Of a stretch of DNA of 64,000 nt, positions 53,110-61,751 are shown in pieces. Within the stretch, counting starts at the first letter, position 1, and the number at the start of each line of letters is the position of its first letter. Below the pieces are notes generated by a model, which saw nothing but the letters and a program-made list of their open reading frames with translations, ran no database searches and was not told where the DNA came from. A program made the position numbers and the translations under genes. Origin of the DNA: Algoriphagus iocasae (lineage in GTDB: Bacteria; Bacteroidota; Bacteroidia; Cytophagales; Cyclobacteriaceae). The DNA lies in the NCBI RefSeq assembly GCF_014206875.1, contig NZ_JACIJO010000001.1:806001-870000 (forward strand), read 5' to 3'.

Positions 53110-53205
53110 TTAGTTTTTGGCTAGACAATAGGCGGCACCGATTCGATTTTGGCTTCGAAAGTAAAAGTAAAAGAAGGTAAAATAGATCGCTGCTGTCAAT
53201 AACAT
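53110..53205 (-). CDS. Phe/Tyr-rich leader peptide of the aro operon
   Basis: 31 codons from ATG 53205 to TAA 53112-53110. Residues 8-16 are YFTFFYFYF: five Phe and three Tyr in nine codons (53184-53158). Its position between a promoter-like box and the attenuator, and the match of its aromatic codons to the pathway products Phe and Tyr, fit a ribosome-stalling leader as in E. coli pheA. An in-frame TTG at 53232 would give 40 residues (start MRVPSYIWGM) but lies at or before the predicted transcript start. Alternative: a tiny membrane peptide. Confidence 0.75.
   Translation of the reverse strand: MLLTAAIYFTFFYFYFRSQNRIGAAYCLAKN
53138..53146 (-). promoter_or_regulatory. Antiterminator segment complementary to the attenuator
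   Basis: TCGAATCGG on the - strand, inside the leader reading frame 11 bases after the aromatic codon run, is perfectly complementary over 9 nt to CCGATTCGA (53085-53077), which forms most of the attenuator's 5' arm and loop. Pairing would prevent the terminator. The TTCGA at 53159-53155 can pair with part of it, giving a possible protector stem. Confidence 0.7.
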
Positions 53206-53236
53206 GCCCCAAATGTAAGAGGGGACTCTCAAAAAA

Positions 53237-53244
53237 CAAAATTA
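53237..53244 (-). promoter_or_regulatory. Candidate promoter -7 element for the aro operon
   Basis: TAATTTTG matches the Bacteroidota -7 consensus TAnnTTTG. It puts the transcript start near 53232, about 25 bases before the leader ATG. No clear -33 TTTG is seen at the usual spacing. Confidence 0.45.
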
Positions 53245-53555
53245 ATTTTTTAACCAAAGTTGAAAAATTCAATATTAAATAATGACAACTGAATAAATCA
53301 CTTAGATTTTACTTTGTGAAACTGTCTATTCGGAATATTATTCTGTTTTCGTTCTAATTTCTTTTTTAAAATTCTTTAAAAAAAATCTTAAAAAATTAAC
53401 AAGTCAGAAAATTTTTGCACGTCTTTCTATTAAAATGGAAAAGAACATTCAGAATTTAAGAAGAAGATTTATCTCCAATAAAGCCTCATGTTTATTGCCA
53501 ACAAAAGCCGAGTAAAAGTAGTTTTTTTGATATCTTTGCACCTTTATTTAGAAAT
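53245..53555. other. AT-rich spacer between the aro operon and proline dehydrogenase
   Basis: Divergent intergenic region. On the + strand TATCTTTG at 53531-53538 matches the -7 consensus and is placed well for the proline dehydrogenase start at 53556. Long A/T tracts occur at 53350-53400. No RNA gene seen. Confidence 0.5.
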
Positions 53556-54731
53556 ATGCCAACAAAACCGACTATTTCTTTCGAAAATCTAGAAGTGGCC
53601 TTTGCCTCTAAATCTGATGCAGAACTTAAAAAAATGCATCTGGTTTTCTCCTTATTAAATAATAAGACCCTTTCAGATATCGGAATTGCCCTGACTCATG
53701 TGGCTTTGAAATTGAAATTTCCTATCAAGTGGATCATGAAGCAAACAATGTTTGGGCATTTTTGTGGAGGGGAAACGATCAAAGAAAGCATTAAAGCCTG
53801 TGAATCTTTGGCCAAATATGGCATCGAAGCTATCCTGGATTATTCAGTGGAAGGAAAAGGGGATGAGGAAAGTTTTGAAAGAACTACCGAAGAGATTCGT
53901 CAGACAATGATTGAGTCTGAAAAAACGGATTACATGCCTTTTGGTGTCATAAAAGTAACCGGTCTGGGAGATTATCACCATTTGATAAAGATTCAGGCAG
54001 GAGAGAAATTAAATCAGGAAGAGCAAGAAGCTTATCAGCGAACCAAAAACCGGGTTGATTTACTTTGCAAAACTGCTCATGATCTCGGTTTGAAAATCCT
54101 GATCGATGCCGAGGAATCTTGGTTTCAGGATGCTGTTGATGATTTGGCTTATGAGGCAATGGAGAAGTATAACCAAGAGCGTTGTGTAGTTTATAATACT
54201 TACCAGATGTATCGACATGATATGTTGGGTAGATTGAAAAAAGCAGCTGAGGTGGCCAAGGAAAAAGGCTATTTGTTAGGAGTAAAACTCGTAAGAGGGG
54301 CCTATATGGAAAAGGAAGGAGAGCGGGCAGAAAAGCTAGGGTATCCAAGTCCAATCCAGCCTAGCAAAGCGGCAACAGATAGAGATTACAATTTGGGAGT
54401 CGAGTTTTGTATTGAAAACAAGATTCACCTGATGAGTGGCTCGCATAATGAAAACAGCAATTTACTAGTAGCTGACTTGATCAATAAATATGGAGTAGAT
54501 CCTAATTCAGATCAGGTTTTCTTTGCGCAGTTGTATGGAATGAGTGATAATATTTCTTTTAATCTGGCAAATGCTGGATATAGGGTTGTGAAATATGTTC
54601 CTTATGGGCCTGTGGAAAAAGTTATGCCTTATTTGACTCGAAGAGCAGCAGAAAACTCCAGCATTGCAGGGCAAAGCAGTAGAGAATTTGAGCTGATAAA
54701 GCGAGAAATGAAAAGGAGAAAAATAAAATAG
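53556..54731 (+). CDS. Proline dehydrogenase
   Basis: 391 residues of the PRODH TIM-barrel family. FGHFCGGETIKESIKACESL, then LGLKILIDAEESWFQDAVDD, VVYNTYQMYRHDML, GVKLVRGAYMEKEGERAEKL and the last FAQLYGMSDNISFNLANAGY / YVPYGPVEKVMPYLTRRAAE segments are all typical. FAD-dependent oxidation of proline to pyrroline-5-carboxylate. The partner dehydrogenase (P5CDH) is not fused or adjacent. Monocistronic with a recognisable -7 element. Confidence 0.95.
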   Translation: MPTKPTISFENLEVAFASKSDAELKKMHLVFSLLNNKTLSDIGIALTHVALKLKFPIKWIMKQTMFGHFCGGETIKESIKACESLAKYGIEAILDYSVEGKGDEESFERTTEEIRQTMIESEKTDYMPFGVIKVTGLGDYHHLIKIQAGEKLNQEEQEAYQRTKNRVDLLCKTAHDLGLKILIDAEESWFQDAVDDLAYEAMEKYNQERCVVYNTYQMYRHDMLGRLKKAAEVAKEKGYLLGVKLVRGAYMEKEGERAEKLGYPSPIQPSKAATDRDYNLGVEFCIENKIHLMSGSHNENSNLLVADLINKYGVDPNSDQVFFAQLYGMSDNISFNLANAGYRVVKYVPYGPVEKVMPYLTRRAAENSSIAGQSSREFELIKREMKRRKIK

Positions 54732-54771
54732 TGATCAGTAGGCAGTCTCAGTTACAGGGCGAAAATCACTA
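54729..54771. repeat. Small intergenic inverted repeat with CAGT units
   Basis: TAGTGAT (54729-54735) and ATCACTA (54765-54771) bracket CAGT units repeated at 6-7 base spacing (CAGTAGGCAGTCTCAGTTACAG in parts). Such short intergenic repeats are common in Bacteroidota genomes. Copy number cannot be checked here. Confidence 0.4.
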
Positions 54772-54849
54772 ATGAGTTAAAAGAAGTTTTAGGCAGATTC
54801 TAAAACATTAAATATTCCGAATTTAGGATTGCAATCGGCAATTTTCTAA

Positions 54850-54866
54850 AATTCAAATTTTGAATT
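54850..54866. promoter_or_regulatory. 17-nt AT-rich palindrome before lysS
   Basis: AATTCAAA / TTTGAATT around a single T, 21 bases before the lysS ATG. It is in a low-complexity AT tract and may be chance, an operator or a promoter-region repeat. Confidence 0.3.
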
Positions 54867-54887
54867 ATAAATTTCAAATTAAATAAA

Positions 54888-56594
54888 ATGCAACTTTTGA
54901 GCGAACAGGAATTAGAGCGAAGGAAAGATCGGGAAGAACTGATGCGATTGGGAATTAACCCATATCCAGCAGAGGCTTTCCCTATCAATGTGACAGCAGA
55001 AGATATTCATAGAAACTACGAAAACAGAAAGAATGACTACAAGGGAATTTCCATTGCAGGTCGTCTGATGAGTAGAAGAATTATGGGTTCTGCGTCATTT
55101 GCCGAGATCCAGGATTCCACAGGAAGATTACAGATCTATGTGAGAAGAGACGATATCTGCCCTGAGGAAGATAAAACGCATTACAATGCAGTGTTTAAAA
55201 AGTTGCTTGGAATCGGTGATTTTATCGGAGTGAAGGGATATATTTTTACTACCCAGACTGGAGAAATTTCTCTTCATGTGACTGAGTTGAAAGTCCTTTC
55301 AAAATCTGTGAAGCCGCTTCCAGTGGTGAAGAGAGATGAAGATGGAAATGTGCATGATGGATTTACAGACCCTGAATTGAGATATCGTCAGAGATATGTC
55401 GATCTCACTGTAAACCCTGAAGTGAAGAAGACCTTTATGACCCGCTCTAAAATCATTACTCAAATGCGTCGCTATTTTGACGATCATGGATGGTTAGAAG
55501 TGGAGACACCTATTCTTCAGGCCGTTCACGGAGGTGCAGCAGCGCGTCCTTTCGCAACGCATCACAATACTTTAGATATGCCGCTTTTCTTAAGAATTGC
55601 GAATGAGTTATATCTAAAAAGGCTGATTGTTGGTGGGTTTGATGGTGTGTATGAGTTTGGAAAAATGTTCCGTAATGAAGGAATGGACCGTACGCACAAT
55701 CCTGAATTTACTTCCATGGAAATCTATGTAGCCTATAAGGATTACATCTGGATGATGGAGATGGTGGAAGAATTGATTGAGCAGGTGACTGAAGCCATTC
55801 ATGGTAAAACCAAGATCAAAGTTGGCGGAAACGAGATAGAGTTTGCTGGACCATATAGAAGATTAACCATGTATGATTCCATTAAGGAATATGCAGGAAT
55901 TGATGTCAGCAAAATGGATGAGGAAGGCCTTCGTAAGGTATGTGCTGAGATGGGAATCGCTGTGGATGATTCGATGGGCAAAGGAAAATTGGTGGATGAG
56001 ATTTTCGGTGAAAAGGTTGAGGCTAATTTAATCCAGCCGACTTACATTACGGATTATCCAATTGAAATGACGCCTTTGGCGAAAAAGCATAGAACTGAAC
56101 CAGGTTTGGTGGAGCGATTTGAATTATTCGTAAACGGAAAAGAAATCGCAAACGCATATACCGAATTGAATGATCCAATCGACCAAAGAGAACGTTTCGA
56201 AGATCAGTTGAAATTAGCCGCGAGAGGGGATGATGAGGCGATGGCGATGGACGATGATTTCCTTCGTGCCTTGGAATATGGAATGCCTCCAACTTCAGGA
56301 TTGGGAATTGGAATCGACAGATTAACGATGTTGATGACCAATAATACTACAATTCAAGAAGTGTTGTTCTTCCCTCAAATGAGGCCTGAAAAGAAAGCTG
56401 TTGAATTGACAGAAGAAGAGAAGATCATTTTTGAACTGTTAAAGGCTGAATCTCCAGTTGCTCTAGTATCACTCAAAGAAAAAGCTGGTTTGAGTAATAA
56501 GAAGTGGGATGTGTCAATGAAAGGTTTGACTGGGAAAGGAGTGGCGAAAGTGACTAAAGACGGAGATAATTTGACAGTTTCTTTAGCTGAATAA
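54888..56594 (+). CDS. lysS: Lysine--tRNA ligase (class II) with C-terminal extension
   Basis: 568 residues. OB-fold anticodon domain (about 50-150, with GRLMSRRIMGSASFAEIQD). Class II motif 2 is FRNEGMDRTHNPEFTSMEIY and motif 3 is GLGIGIDRLTMLMTNN. Motif 1 region: EVETPILQAVHGGAAARPF. After the catalytic domain there are ~65 extra residues (LTEEEKIIFELLKAESPVAL to the end) that look like a small winged-helix-type domain; such tails are common in Bacteroidota LysRS. It charges tRNA-Lys. Own terminator. Confidence 0.97.
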   Translation: MQLLSEQELERRKDREELMRLGINPYPAEAFPINVTAEDIHRNYENRKNDYKGISIAGRLMSRRIMGSASFAEIQDSTGRLQIYVRRDDICPEEDKTHYNAVFKKLLGIGDFIGVKGYIFTTQTGEISLHVTELKVLSKSVKPLPVVKRDEDGNVHDGFTDPELRYRQRYVDLTVNPEVKKTFMTRSKIITQMRRYFDDHGWLEVETPILQAVHGGAAARPFATHHNTLDMPLFLRIANELYLKRLIVGGFDGVYEFGKMFRNEGMDRTHNPEFTSMEIYVAYKDYIWMMEMVEELIEQVTEAIHGKTKIKVGGNEIEFAGPYRRLTMYDSIKEYAGIDVSKMDEEGLRKVCAEMGIAVDDSMGKGKLVDEIFGEKVEANLIQPTYITDYPIEMTPLAKKHRTEPGLVERFELFVNGKEIANAYTELNDPIDQRERFEDQLKLAARGDDEAMAMDDDFLRALEYGMPPTSGLGIGIDRLTMLMTNNTTIQEVLFFPQMRPEKKAVELTEEEKIIFELLKAESPVALVSLKEKAGLSNKKWDVSMKGLTGKGVAKVTKDGDNLTVSLAE

Positions 56595-56613
56595 GCTTCA
56601 ATAATAATAAAGG

Positions 56614-56642
56614 AAAACCGGGCTGAGAGGCTCGGTTTTTTT
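56614..56642 (+). terminator. Intrinsic terminator after lysS
   Basis: Stem AACCGGGC / GCTCGGTT (one G-U pair), extended by A-T pairs, with a 6-base loop and a run of nine or more T. It lies 20 bases past the lysS stop. Confidence 0.88.
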
Positions 56643-56706
56643 TGTTTTAATATCGTTCTTCAAGAAATTTTAATAAGCGATAAAAAGTCGATTTGAAGAT
56701 TTAAAA

Positions 56707-57450
56707 TTAAATCCCAGAACCAGCCTTCTCACGTTCTGCATATCCAAATACCTTTTGAAGTAACACAGTGCTTCTTGCAGTAACGTTTTCTCTGATTTTT
56801 AATTCTTCTTTTGCGATCTCATAAAATAAACCGTCAATTGCTTTTTGGGTGACATATTTTGAAAGGTCTGTTTCAATCGGTTTTACTAAGGGAACTTGAT
56901 TGTACCTTCCGATCACATCTCCCCAGTATTTGGTTGCACCAACCTTATTTAGGCTAGATTCTATAATAGGTTTGAATTTCGATTCTAGCTCACTGGTTGT
57001 TTTGTTTTCAAAATATTGAGTTGCGGCATTGTCTTGCCCCAATAGGATGTTTTTCACATCGTTGATCGTCATATCTTTGATTGCAGCTACAAAAATTGGC
57101 TTTGCTTCAATCGCAGCATCTTCTGCAGCCCTATTGACACTGGTGATCACTTGGTCACAAAGATTTCCTAAACCGATAGAGCGAAGGGTGTTTTCAACTT
57201 TTTTGGCTTCCTCTGGAAATACGATTTTGATCGCTAAGTTTCCCAAATAACCATCTTCTTGAGACAATCTATCGGATGCGTAGCTGGTCCCATATTCCAG
57301 AGCTTGCTTTAAACCTGAGTTGATCTCAGCTTCTGTAGGAGTTCCCAGTCCAAATTGACCGCCTAATTGATTAATTGTATCACATCCTGTGTTGATAAGG
57401 CCAAAAAAGAGAAAGATAAATGCTATATTCTTGTGGATTTTAACTTTCAT
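56707..57450 (-). CDS. DUF4197 domain lipoprotein
   Basis: 247 residues with a lipoprotein-like signal (IAFIFLFFGLINTGC, Cys about 23). DUF4197 features: INSGLKQALEYGTSYASDRL, GNLCDQVITSVNRAAEDAA and VTQKAIDGLFYEIAKEELKI. All helical. Function unknown. Convergent with lysS, divergent from arginine deiminase. Confidence 0.92.
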   Translation of the reverse strand: MKVKIHKNIAFIFLFFGLINTGCDTINQLGGQFGLGTPTEAEINSGLKQALEYGTSYASDRLSQEDGYLGNLAIKIVFPEEAKKVENTLRSIGLGNLCDQVITSVNRAAEDAAIEAKPIFVAAIKDMTINDVKNILLGQDNAATQYFENKTTSELESKFKPIIESSLNKVGATKYWGDVIGRYNQVPLVKPIETDLSKYVTQKAIDGLFYEIAKEELKIRENVTARSTVLLQKVFGYAEREKAGSGI

Positions 57451-57668
57451 AATTGAGTATGTTTTCTGTATGAAGTTTATAAGTCCAACAATGATACCCC
57501 GATTTTTTATGGTGAATTAATTTTTTTTAATTATTCCATGAAAAAGGGGGTAGGTCAATTCAATCAAATCAATTTTTTCTAAAATAATTTTATAATTATT
57601 AATAAAAGATCGTTTTTGTTTGAATAAATATAATAAATAGTTAAAATAGATATAAAAATAATAATTGA
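57451..57668. other. AT-rich divergent promoter region
   Basis: 218 bases, very AT rich, with several TTTTTG/TTTG motifs but no convincing spaced promoter pair. No ORF or RNA gene seen. Confidence 0.5.
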
Positions 57669-58883
57669 ATGAATCTTCGGCTCAATTCAGAATTTGGAAC
57701 GCTTAAAGCTGTTCTGATGCATAGACCCGGAAGGGAAATAGACCGTCTTACCCCTTACAACAAAGAGTTTTTGCTCTTTGAAGACGTTCCCTACTTAGAG
57801 GCTTTGCAACGCGAACACGATGCTTTTTCCAATCTGATCAAAGATTCAACTGGTGCTCAGGTATATCAATTGAGAGAATTGCTGATTCGAGTTTTATACG
57901 ATGAATCAATTTTACTTCAATTGATGCGTGAATCATTAAAAAGATCAGGTTTGGTCCATTTAGCCGAAGATATTTTAGAAAGATATTCTACGGCAGAATG
58001 TGCATCCATTTTAACGGCTGGGTTGAAGATTCACGAATTAAGAAAGAAACTCCCCAATTTAAATTCGGGAGAATTAATGGAATCTGCCTTTGCAATTTCC
58101 CCTTGTCCCAATTTGTATTTCCAGCGCGATCCAATGGCTTTGACTCCATCTGGAATCATTTTTTCAAGTATGAAAATGGATGGAAGACAACGTGAAGCAG
58201 ATCTTTTGAGGACGATTTTTGAAAATCATATGGATTTCAAGGACAATGTGAACCGCCTGTATCCTGTGAATGGACATGATAATCCTCCAAGTATTGAAGG
58301 GGGAGATATCATCGTGCTTTCTGGAAAAGCAGTGGCAATCGGAAATTCAGAGCGGACCGACGAAAAAGCGATTTACCATGCTGCCAAAGCCATGCTTGCA
58401 GAAGGTTCCGTTCAACGAGTTTATGAAGTTCACTTGCCTAAAAAACGTCAATACATGCACTTGGATACTGTGTTTACCATCCTAGATGAAAACTTGGTTT
58501 TGACCTATCCTGATGCGCTAAATTCAGTGTTGCAGACCTCTTTATATACCTTGAAAGAAGTAAATGGAGACAAAGTTCACATCAAAAGAGAAGTGCTGAA
58601 GGAATCTCTGTTGACGATTCTGGAACGTGAAATCCCGCATTTAGAAATTCTTCATACTGCAGATGGAAGCCCTGATTATTCCCAGCGTGAGCAATGGTTT
58701 GATGGGGCAAATGTTTTCGCAATTGGACCTCGTAGGGTGATTTCTTACAATAGAAATATTCATACCAACCGAGCTTTGCGGCAAATGGGAGTAGAGGTTC
58801 TAGAAATTCCTTCCTCAGAATTAAGTAGAGGTCTAGGAGGTCCTAGATGTATGACGATGCCGTTGAGCAGATCGAGAGTTTAG
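57669..58883 (+). CDS. arcA: Arginine deiminase family enzyme
   Basis: 404 residues. It opens LNSEFGTLKAVLMHRPGREI. Active-site motifs: FQRDPM, SIEGGDIIVLSGKAVAIGNS, YMHLDTVFTIL (His and Asp) and the nucleophile loop GGPRCMTMPLSR (Cys about 396). These fit arginine deiminase, which makes citrulline and ammonia. No carbamate kinase or ornithine carbamoyltransferase gene is adjacent, so it may serve nitrogen or acid-stress metabolism. Single gene. Confidence 0.92.
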   Translation: MNLRLNSEFGTLKAVLMHRPGREIDRLTPYNKEFLLFEDVPYLEALQREHDAFSNLIKDSTGAQVYQLRELLIRVLYDESILLQLMRESLKRSGLVHLAEDILERYSTAECASILTAGLKIHELRKKLPNLNSGELMESAFAISPCPNLYFQRDPMALTPSGIIFSSMKMDGRQREADLLRTIFENHMDFKDNVNRLYPVNGHDNPPSIEGGDIIVLSGKAVAIGNSERTDEKAIYHAAKAMLAEGSVQRVYEVHLPKKRQYMHLDTVFTILDENLVLTYPDALNSVLQTSLYTLKEVNGDKVHIKREVLKESLLTILEREIPHLEILHTADGSPDYSQREQWFDGANVFAIGPRRVISYNRNIHTNRALRQMGVEVLEIPSSELSRGLGGPRCMTMPLSRSRV

Positions 58884-58902
58884 GGATATTGGATTTATGA
58901 TT

Positions 58903-58944
58903 TTAGATGTATGATTTAGGGATCATCATATATCTTACATCTAA
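58903..58944. repeat. AT-rich inverted repeat between convergent genes
   Basis: TTAGATGTA (58903-58911) and TACATCTAA (58936-58944), with inner ATGAT / ATCAT. It lies between arginine deiminase and lptD. It could act as a weak bidirectional terminator or be a dispersed intergenic repeat. Confidence 0.4.
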
Positions 58945-58957
58945 TATCTCAAATCAC

Positions 58958-61690
58958 CTAGTTGTCAAAGAATGATCTTCTTCGAGAAACTTTCAAGTCC
59001 TGGAGAATGCTTGATTTAACCCTGATGTCAATACTGTAAGAGGTAAATCTTCCGAATGGAATCCAGCTTACATTCATTTGCCAGCAGTGAAGATCTCTCG
59101 CGATTCCAATCATAGATTGTGTGATTTTTTGCGCCTGTAAATCTATACCGGTGTTGAAATTGATTTTCCATTTCTCCGATAAAGAAACATCACCACTCAT
59201 ATTGATACCTTGGGTGATATTGGTAGTTCCAGTTGTCTGTTTACTGTAACTCAGGTTGTATCCAAAACTCAAATTCCATGGTATATTCCAATCAATATAT
59301 TGGCTTGGATCCGTAACAATTCGATTGATTTCACTTTCTGCAAATTCATTTAATACTCCTCCTTGCTTTAAAAAATTGGATGTGACCTCATCTCTCACTT
59401 CTCCCTGGGTTTTATTACCACCTGGATTTAATGACATATTCATGTTCAAAGAAGCATTTCGAATGGTACCGATTCCCTGACCATTTTTCCATGCATAATC
59501 ATTGATTCTTCTGATGGATTCTTCACCATTACTTGTCAAATAAGGGGAAGTGGCGTAAGGATCCAGCGTAGTACTCATATTGACTGAGAGTTTTCTATCG
59601 AAAAAACTAGTTCTTGCACTGATGCTCAAAGGAGCAAGGTTAAAGGAGTCTGCTGCAAAGTTGTAACTGGTACTTAGGTTTAGAGTTTCCAGTAATGGAA
59701 TTTTCTTAGTGGTTTCCTCTGCGGTATCTGAAGCGTTTTTGATTTTGGCTTCCAAAACGTTCCTTAAGTTAAAAGTCATTGCTCTGGACTCACCTAAAGT
59801 GGCACCTCCATAGATGAAGCCCTGATGGCGAGATAATAGCCTGGTGTCACCTTCCTCATTGATTTGAACTTCTTGATAGTACCCATATTTTGGGTCGGAA
59901 AAATCCGGTCTAAAACTAAATCCAATAGATGGTTGCAAATGTTGACGGATAGTCTGGATTTTACCATTCCCTTTAAAATTAAAGAATCCATAAACATTGG
60001 TGTTCAATGCGAATGAAGAACTATAAGTACCTATTCTATTAAAACCATCCTCGATGATTTTATCAACACGCTCCTGTGAAGGATTATAGTAGTAATTGAT
60101 TCTATTCAAATACCAAAGCTCCTGATAGTTGAATGAAGCGGTGCCTGTAAAGTATTTAAAAAGGGTGAAATTGGATGAAATCGGAATGGTGTTCTTTGCA
60201 CCGTTATTGGCATTGTCTAATAATAAACGTGCATTCGCAAAGTTAAAGTCTATGTATTGAGTCTCTTCATTTCCAGTGGTCAAGTCAGTTGGAACTCCAA
60301 AAGATTGATCGACTCGGTTAGTAATGGAGTTTTGAAGGTTAAAATTCCAAGCTACATTCAGCGTTTTCAACGGTTCAAATTTCACATTTCTGAATGGACT
60401 TTGACGGTTCATGTTCAATGAAATCGTCGGAAGATCTACTCGAACTTCACCAGTGGTCACACTTTGGGAATGTCGCATATTTGCTGACATCGAAAATGGC
60501 GTTCCGGTAAAAGATTTTGAGTAAGAAACGTTCGATGTGAATTCCGAAGAAATGTTATTCTGGAAATTATTCTGATTGATTACGTTGTTAAAATAACTCG
60601 TACTTCCTGCATTGACTGAAGCGGAGAATCTGCCAGTTCCTCTGGATTCAGGCGTGTGGCTCCATTGAATTCGGAAAGTATTGTAGTTGACAGGATTCAA
60701 TTCAGTCTCGGGAGAAACAAATTTTTGGAAATCAATATTGAAGCTTCCGCCGTATCGATAACGCTTCTTGTAAACGGCCTGAGATTTTGCTCCCCAGCCA
60801 CCTTTTGAATAAATATCTCCGGTAAATCTTGCGTGTATGTAATCGTTAATGGCAAAGTAATAGCCAAAATCCTTAAGGAATAATCCCCGAACCTGCTCGC
60901 TACCATAGGAAGGGAAGATAATCCCTGAGGCCTTTTCTTCGGGAGTATCTGGGATAATTCCGAAAGGCAATCCTAGTGGTGTAGGGATGCCATTGAAATA
61001 AAGATTGAAAGGTCCAGAAACGACTTGTTTGCCTTGAATAGACTTGATTTTATTGGAAGATATATGCCAATGGGGTTTGGTTAGTTTACAGGTAGTATAA
61101 TAGCCATGACTCAGGTAAATGCTACCATCCTCCGTTTTTTTGATGGTTTCACCTCTAAGCACACCGTCCTGTTGTTCAGTAACCACATCTTTGATCAGCG
61201 CTTTTTGCGTTGCAAAGTTATAGCGCATCTCTTTTCGGATTTCATAGACATTTGGGCCGTCTTTGAAAAACGGATTTCCGGTCATATTTCCCAGACTATC
61301 TGTGACTCCAGTGGCATAGAGCATAGAGTTTTTCCAATCAATCACGATCAGATCGGCTTCCAGCTTCATTTCGCCATATTCAAACCAAGCTTTATTATAG
61401 AGGTAAACTTTGTTTTCTATAAAGTCTGAGACGATACTATCCTCAGCGTAATAAGTAATATCTTGAGTAATTGGCCCAGTGGGCATAATTTTTGCCAAAC
61501 TATCAGATGGCAAAGTATCTCTCAATGCTGGAGGGTTGGATTCAGGTAAGGTGTCTGAAATTGGTGAGACCAACGTGTCAGGCAAAGTCAACCTTCTCTC
61601 AACTTGTTTAGTAGGTTGCTGTGCAGCTGCCCAAAATGGAGCAATCAGTAATCCGAATAGTGAAAATAAAAGGAGTCTAAATCCCTGCAC
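58958..61690 (-). CDS. lptD: LPS-assembly protein LptD-like (OstA) outer-membrane protein
   Basis: About 910 residues from GTG 61690. The signal (QGFRLLLFSLFGLLIAPFWA) directly follows the GTG. The N-terminal OstA-like domain runs from about residue 60 (AEDSIVSDFIENKVYLYNKA) with PFGIIPDTPEEKASGIIFPS; the rest is a long aromatic-rich beta barrel ending in a Phe-X-Asn tail. An ATG at 61753 adds 21 residues but would overlap the amidase start codon on the other strand, leaving no promoter space, so the GTG is preferred. LptD inserts LPS in the outer leaflet and is normally essential. Confidence 0.88.
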   Translation of the reverse strand: MQGFRLLLFSLFGLLIAPFWAAAQQPTKQVERRLTLPDTLVSPISDTLPESNPPALRDTLPSDSLAKIMPTGPITQDITYYAEDSIVSDFIENKVYLYNKAWFEYGEMKLEADLIVIDWKNSMLYATGVTDSLGNMTGNPFFKDGPNVYEIRKEMRYNFATQKALIKDVVTEQQDGVLRGETIKKTEDGSIYLSHGYYTTCKLTKPHWHISSNKIKSIQGKQVVSGPFNLYFNGIPTPLGLPFGIIPDTPEEKASGIIFPSYGSEQVRGLFLKDFGYYFAINDYIHARFTGDIYSKGGWGAKSQAVYKKRYRYGGSFNIDFQKFVSPETELNPVNYNTFRIQWSHTPESRGTGRFSASVNAGSTSYFNNVINQNNFQNNISSEFTSNVSYSKSFTGTPFSMSANMRHSQSVTTGEVRVDLPTISLNMNRQSPFRNVKFEPLKTLNVAWNFNLQNSITNRVDQSFGVPTDLTTGNEETQYIDFNFANARLLLDNANNGAKNTIPISSNFTLFKYFTGTASFNYQELWYLNRINYYYNPSQERVDKIIEDGFNRIGTYSSSFALNTNVYGFFNFKGNGKIQTIRQHLQPSIGFSFRPDFSDPKYGYYQEVQINEEGDTRLLSRHQGFIYGGATLGESRAMTFNLRNVLEAKIKNASDTAEETTKKIPLLETLNLSTSYNFAADSFNLAPLSISARTSFFDRKLSVNMSTTLDPYATSPYLTSNGEESIRRINDYAWKNGQGIGTIRNASLNMNMSLNPGGNKTQGEVRDEVTSNFLKQGGVLNEFAESEINRIVTDPSQYIDWNIPWNLSFGYNLSYSKQTTGTTNITQGINMSGDVSLSEKWKINFNTGIDLQAQKITQSMIGIARDLHCWQMNVSWIPFGRFTSYSIDIRVKSSILQDLKVSRRRSFFDN

Positions 61691-61751
61691 AGTTGATTGC
61701 GCTTTGTTTAATTTGTGTAAAATTTCCCGTAAAGTTAATTCTATTGCCCTC
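61691..61751. promoter_or_regulatory. Short divergent promoter region, lptD / amidase
   Basis: About 61 bases if lptD starts at GTG 61690. On the - strand TAACTTTA resembles TAnnTTTG; on the + strand TTTAATTTG is a near match. If the lptD ATG at 61753 is used, the two start codons overlap in CATG and this region vanishes. Confidence 0.45.

Noticed and set aside
53054..53272. A 72-codon - strand ORF spanning the aro leader region
   Set aside because: It is in a different frame from the Phe/Tyr leader and runs through the terminator. The aromatic codon cluster and terminator position support the shorter leader frame, so the longer ORF is treated as chance.
53435..53515. A 26-codon + strand ORF before proline dehydrogenase, with a short sequence echo (TGCCAACAAAA) of the gene's own start
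   Set aside because: The best promoter -7 element (TATCTTTG at 53531-53538) lies downstream of this ORF, so it would not be on the transcript. No terminator follows. The echo is too short to interpret.
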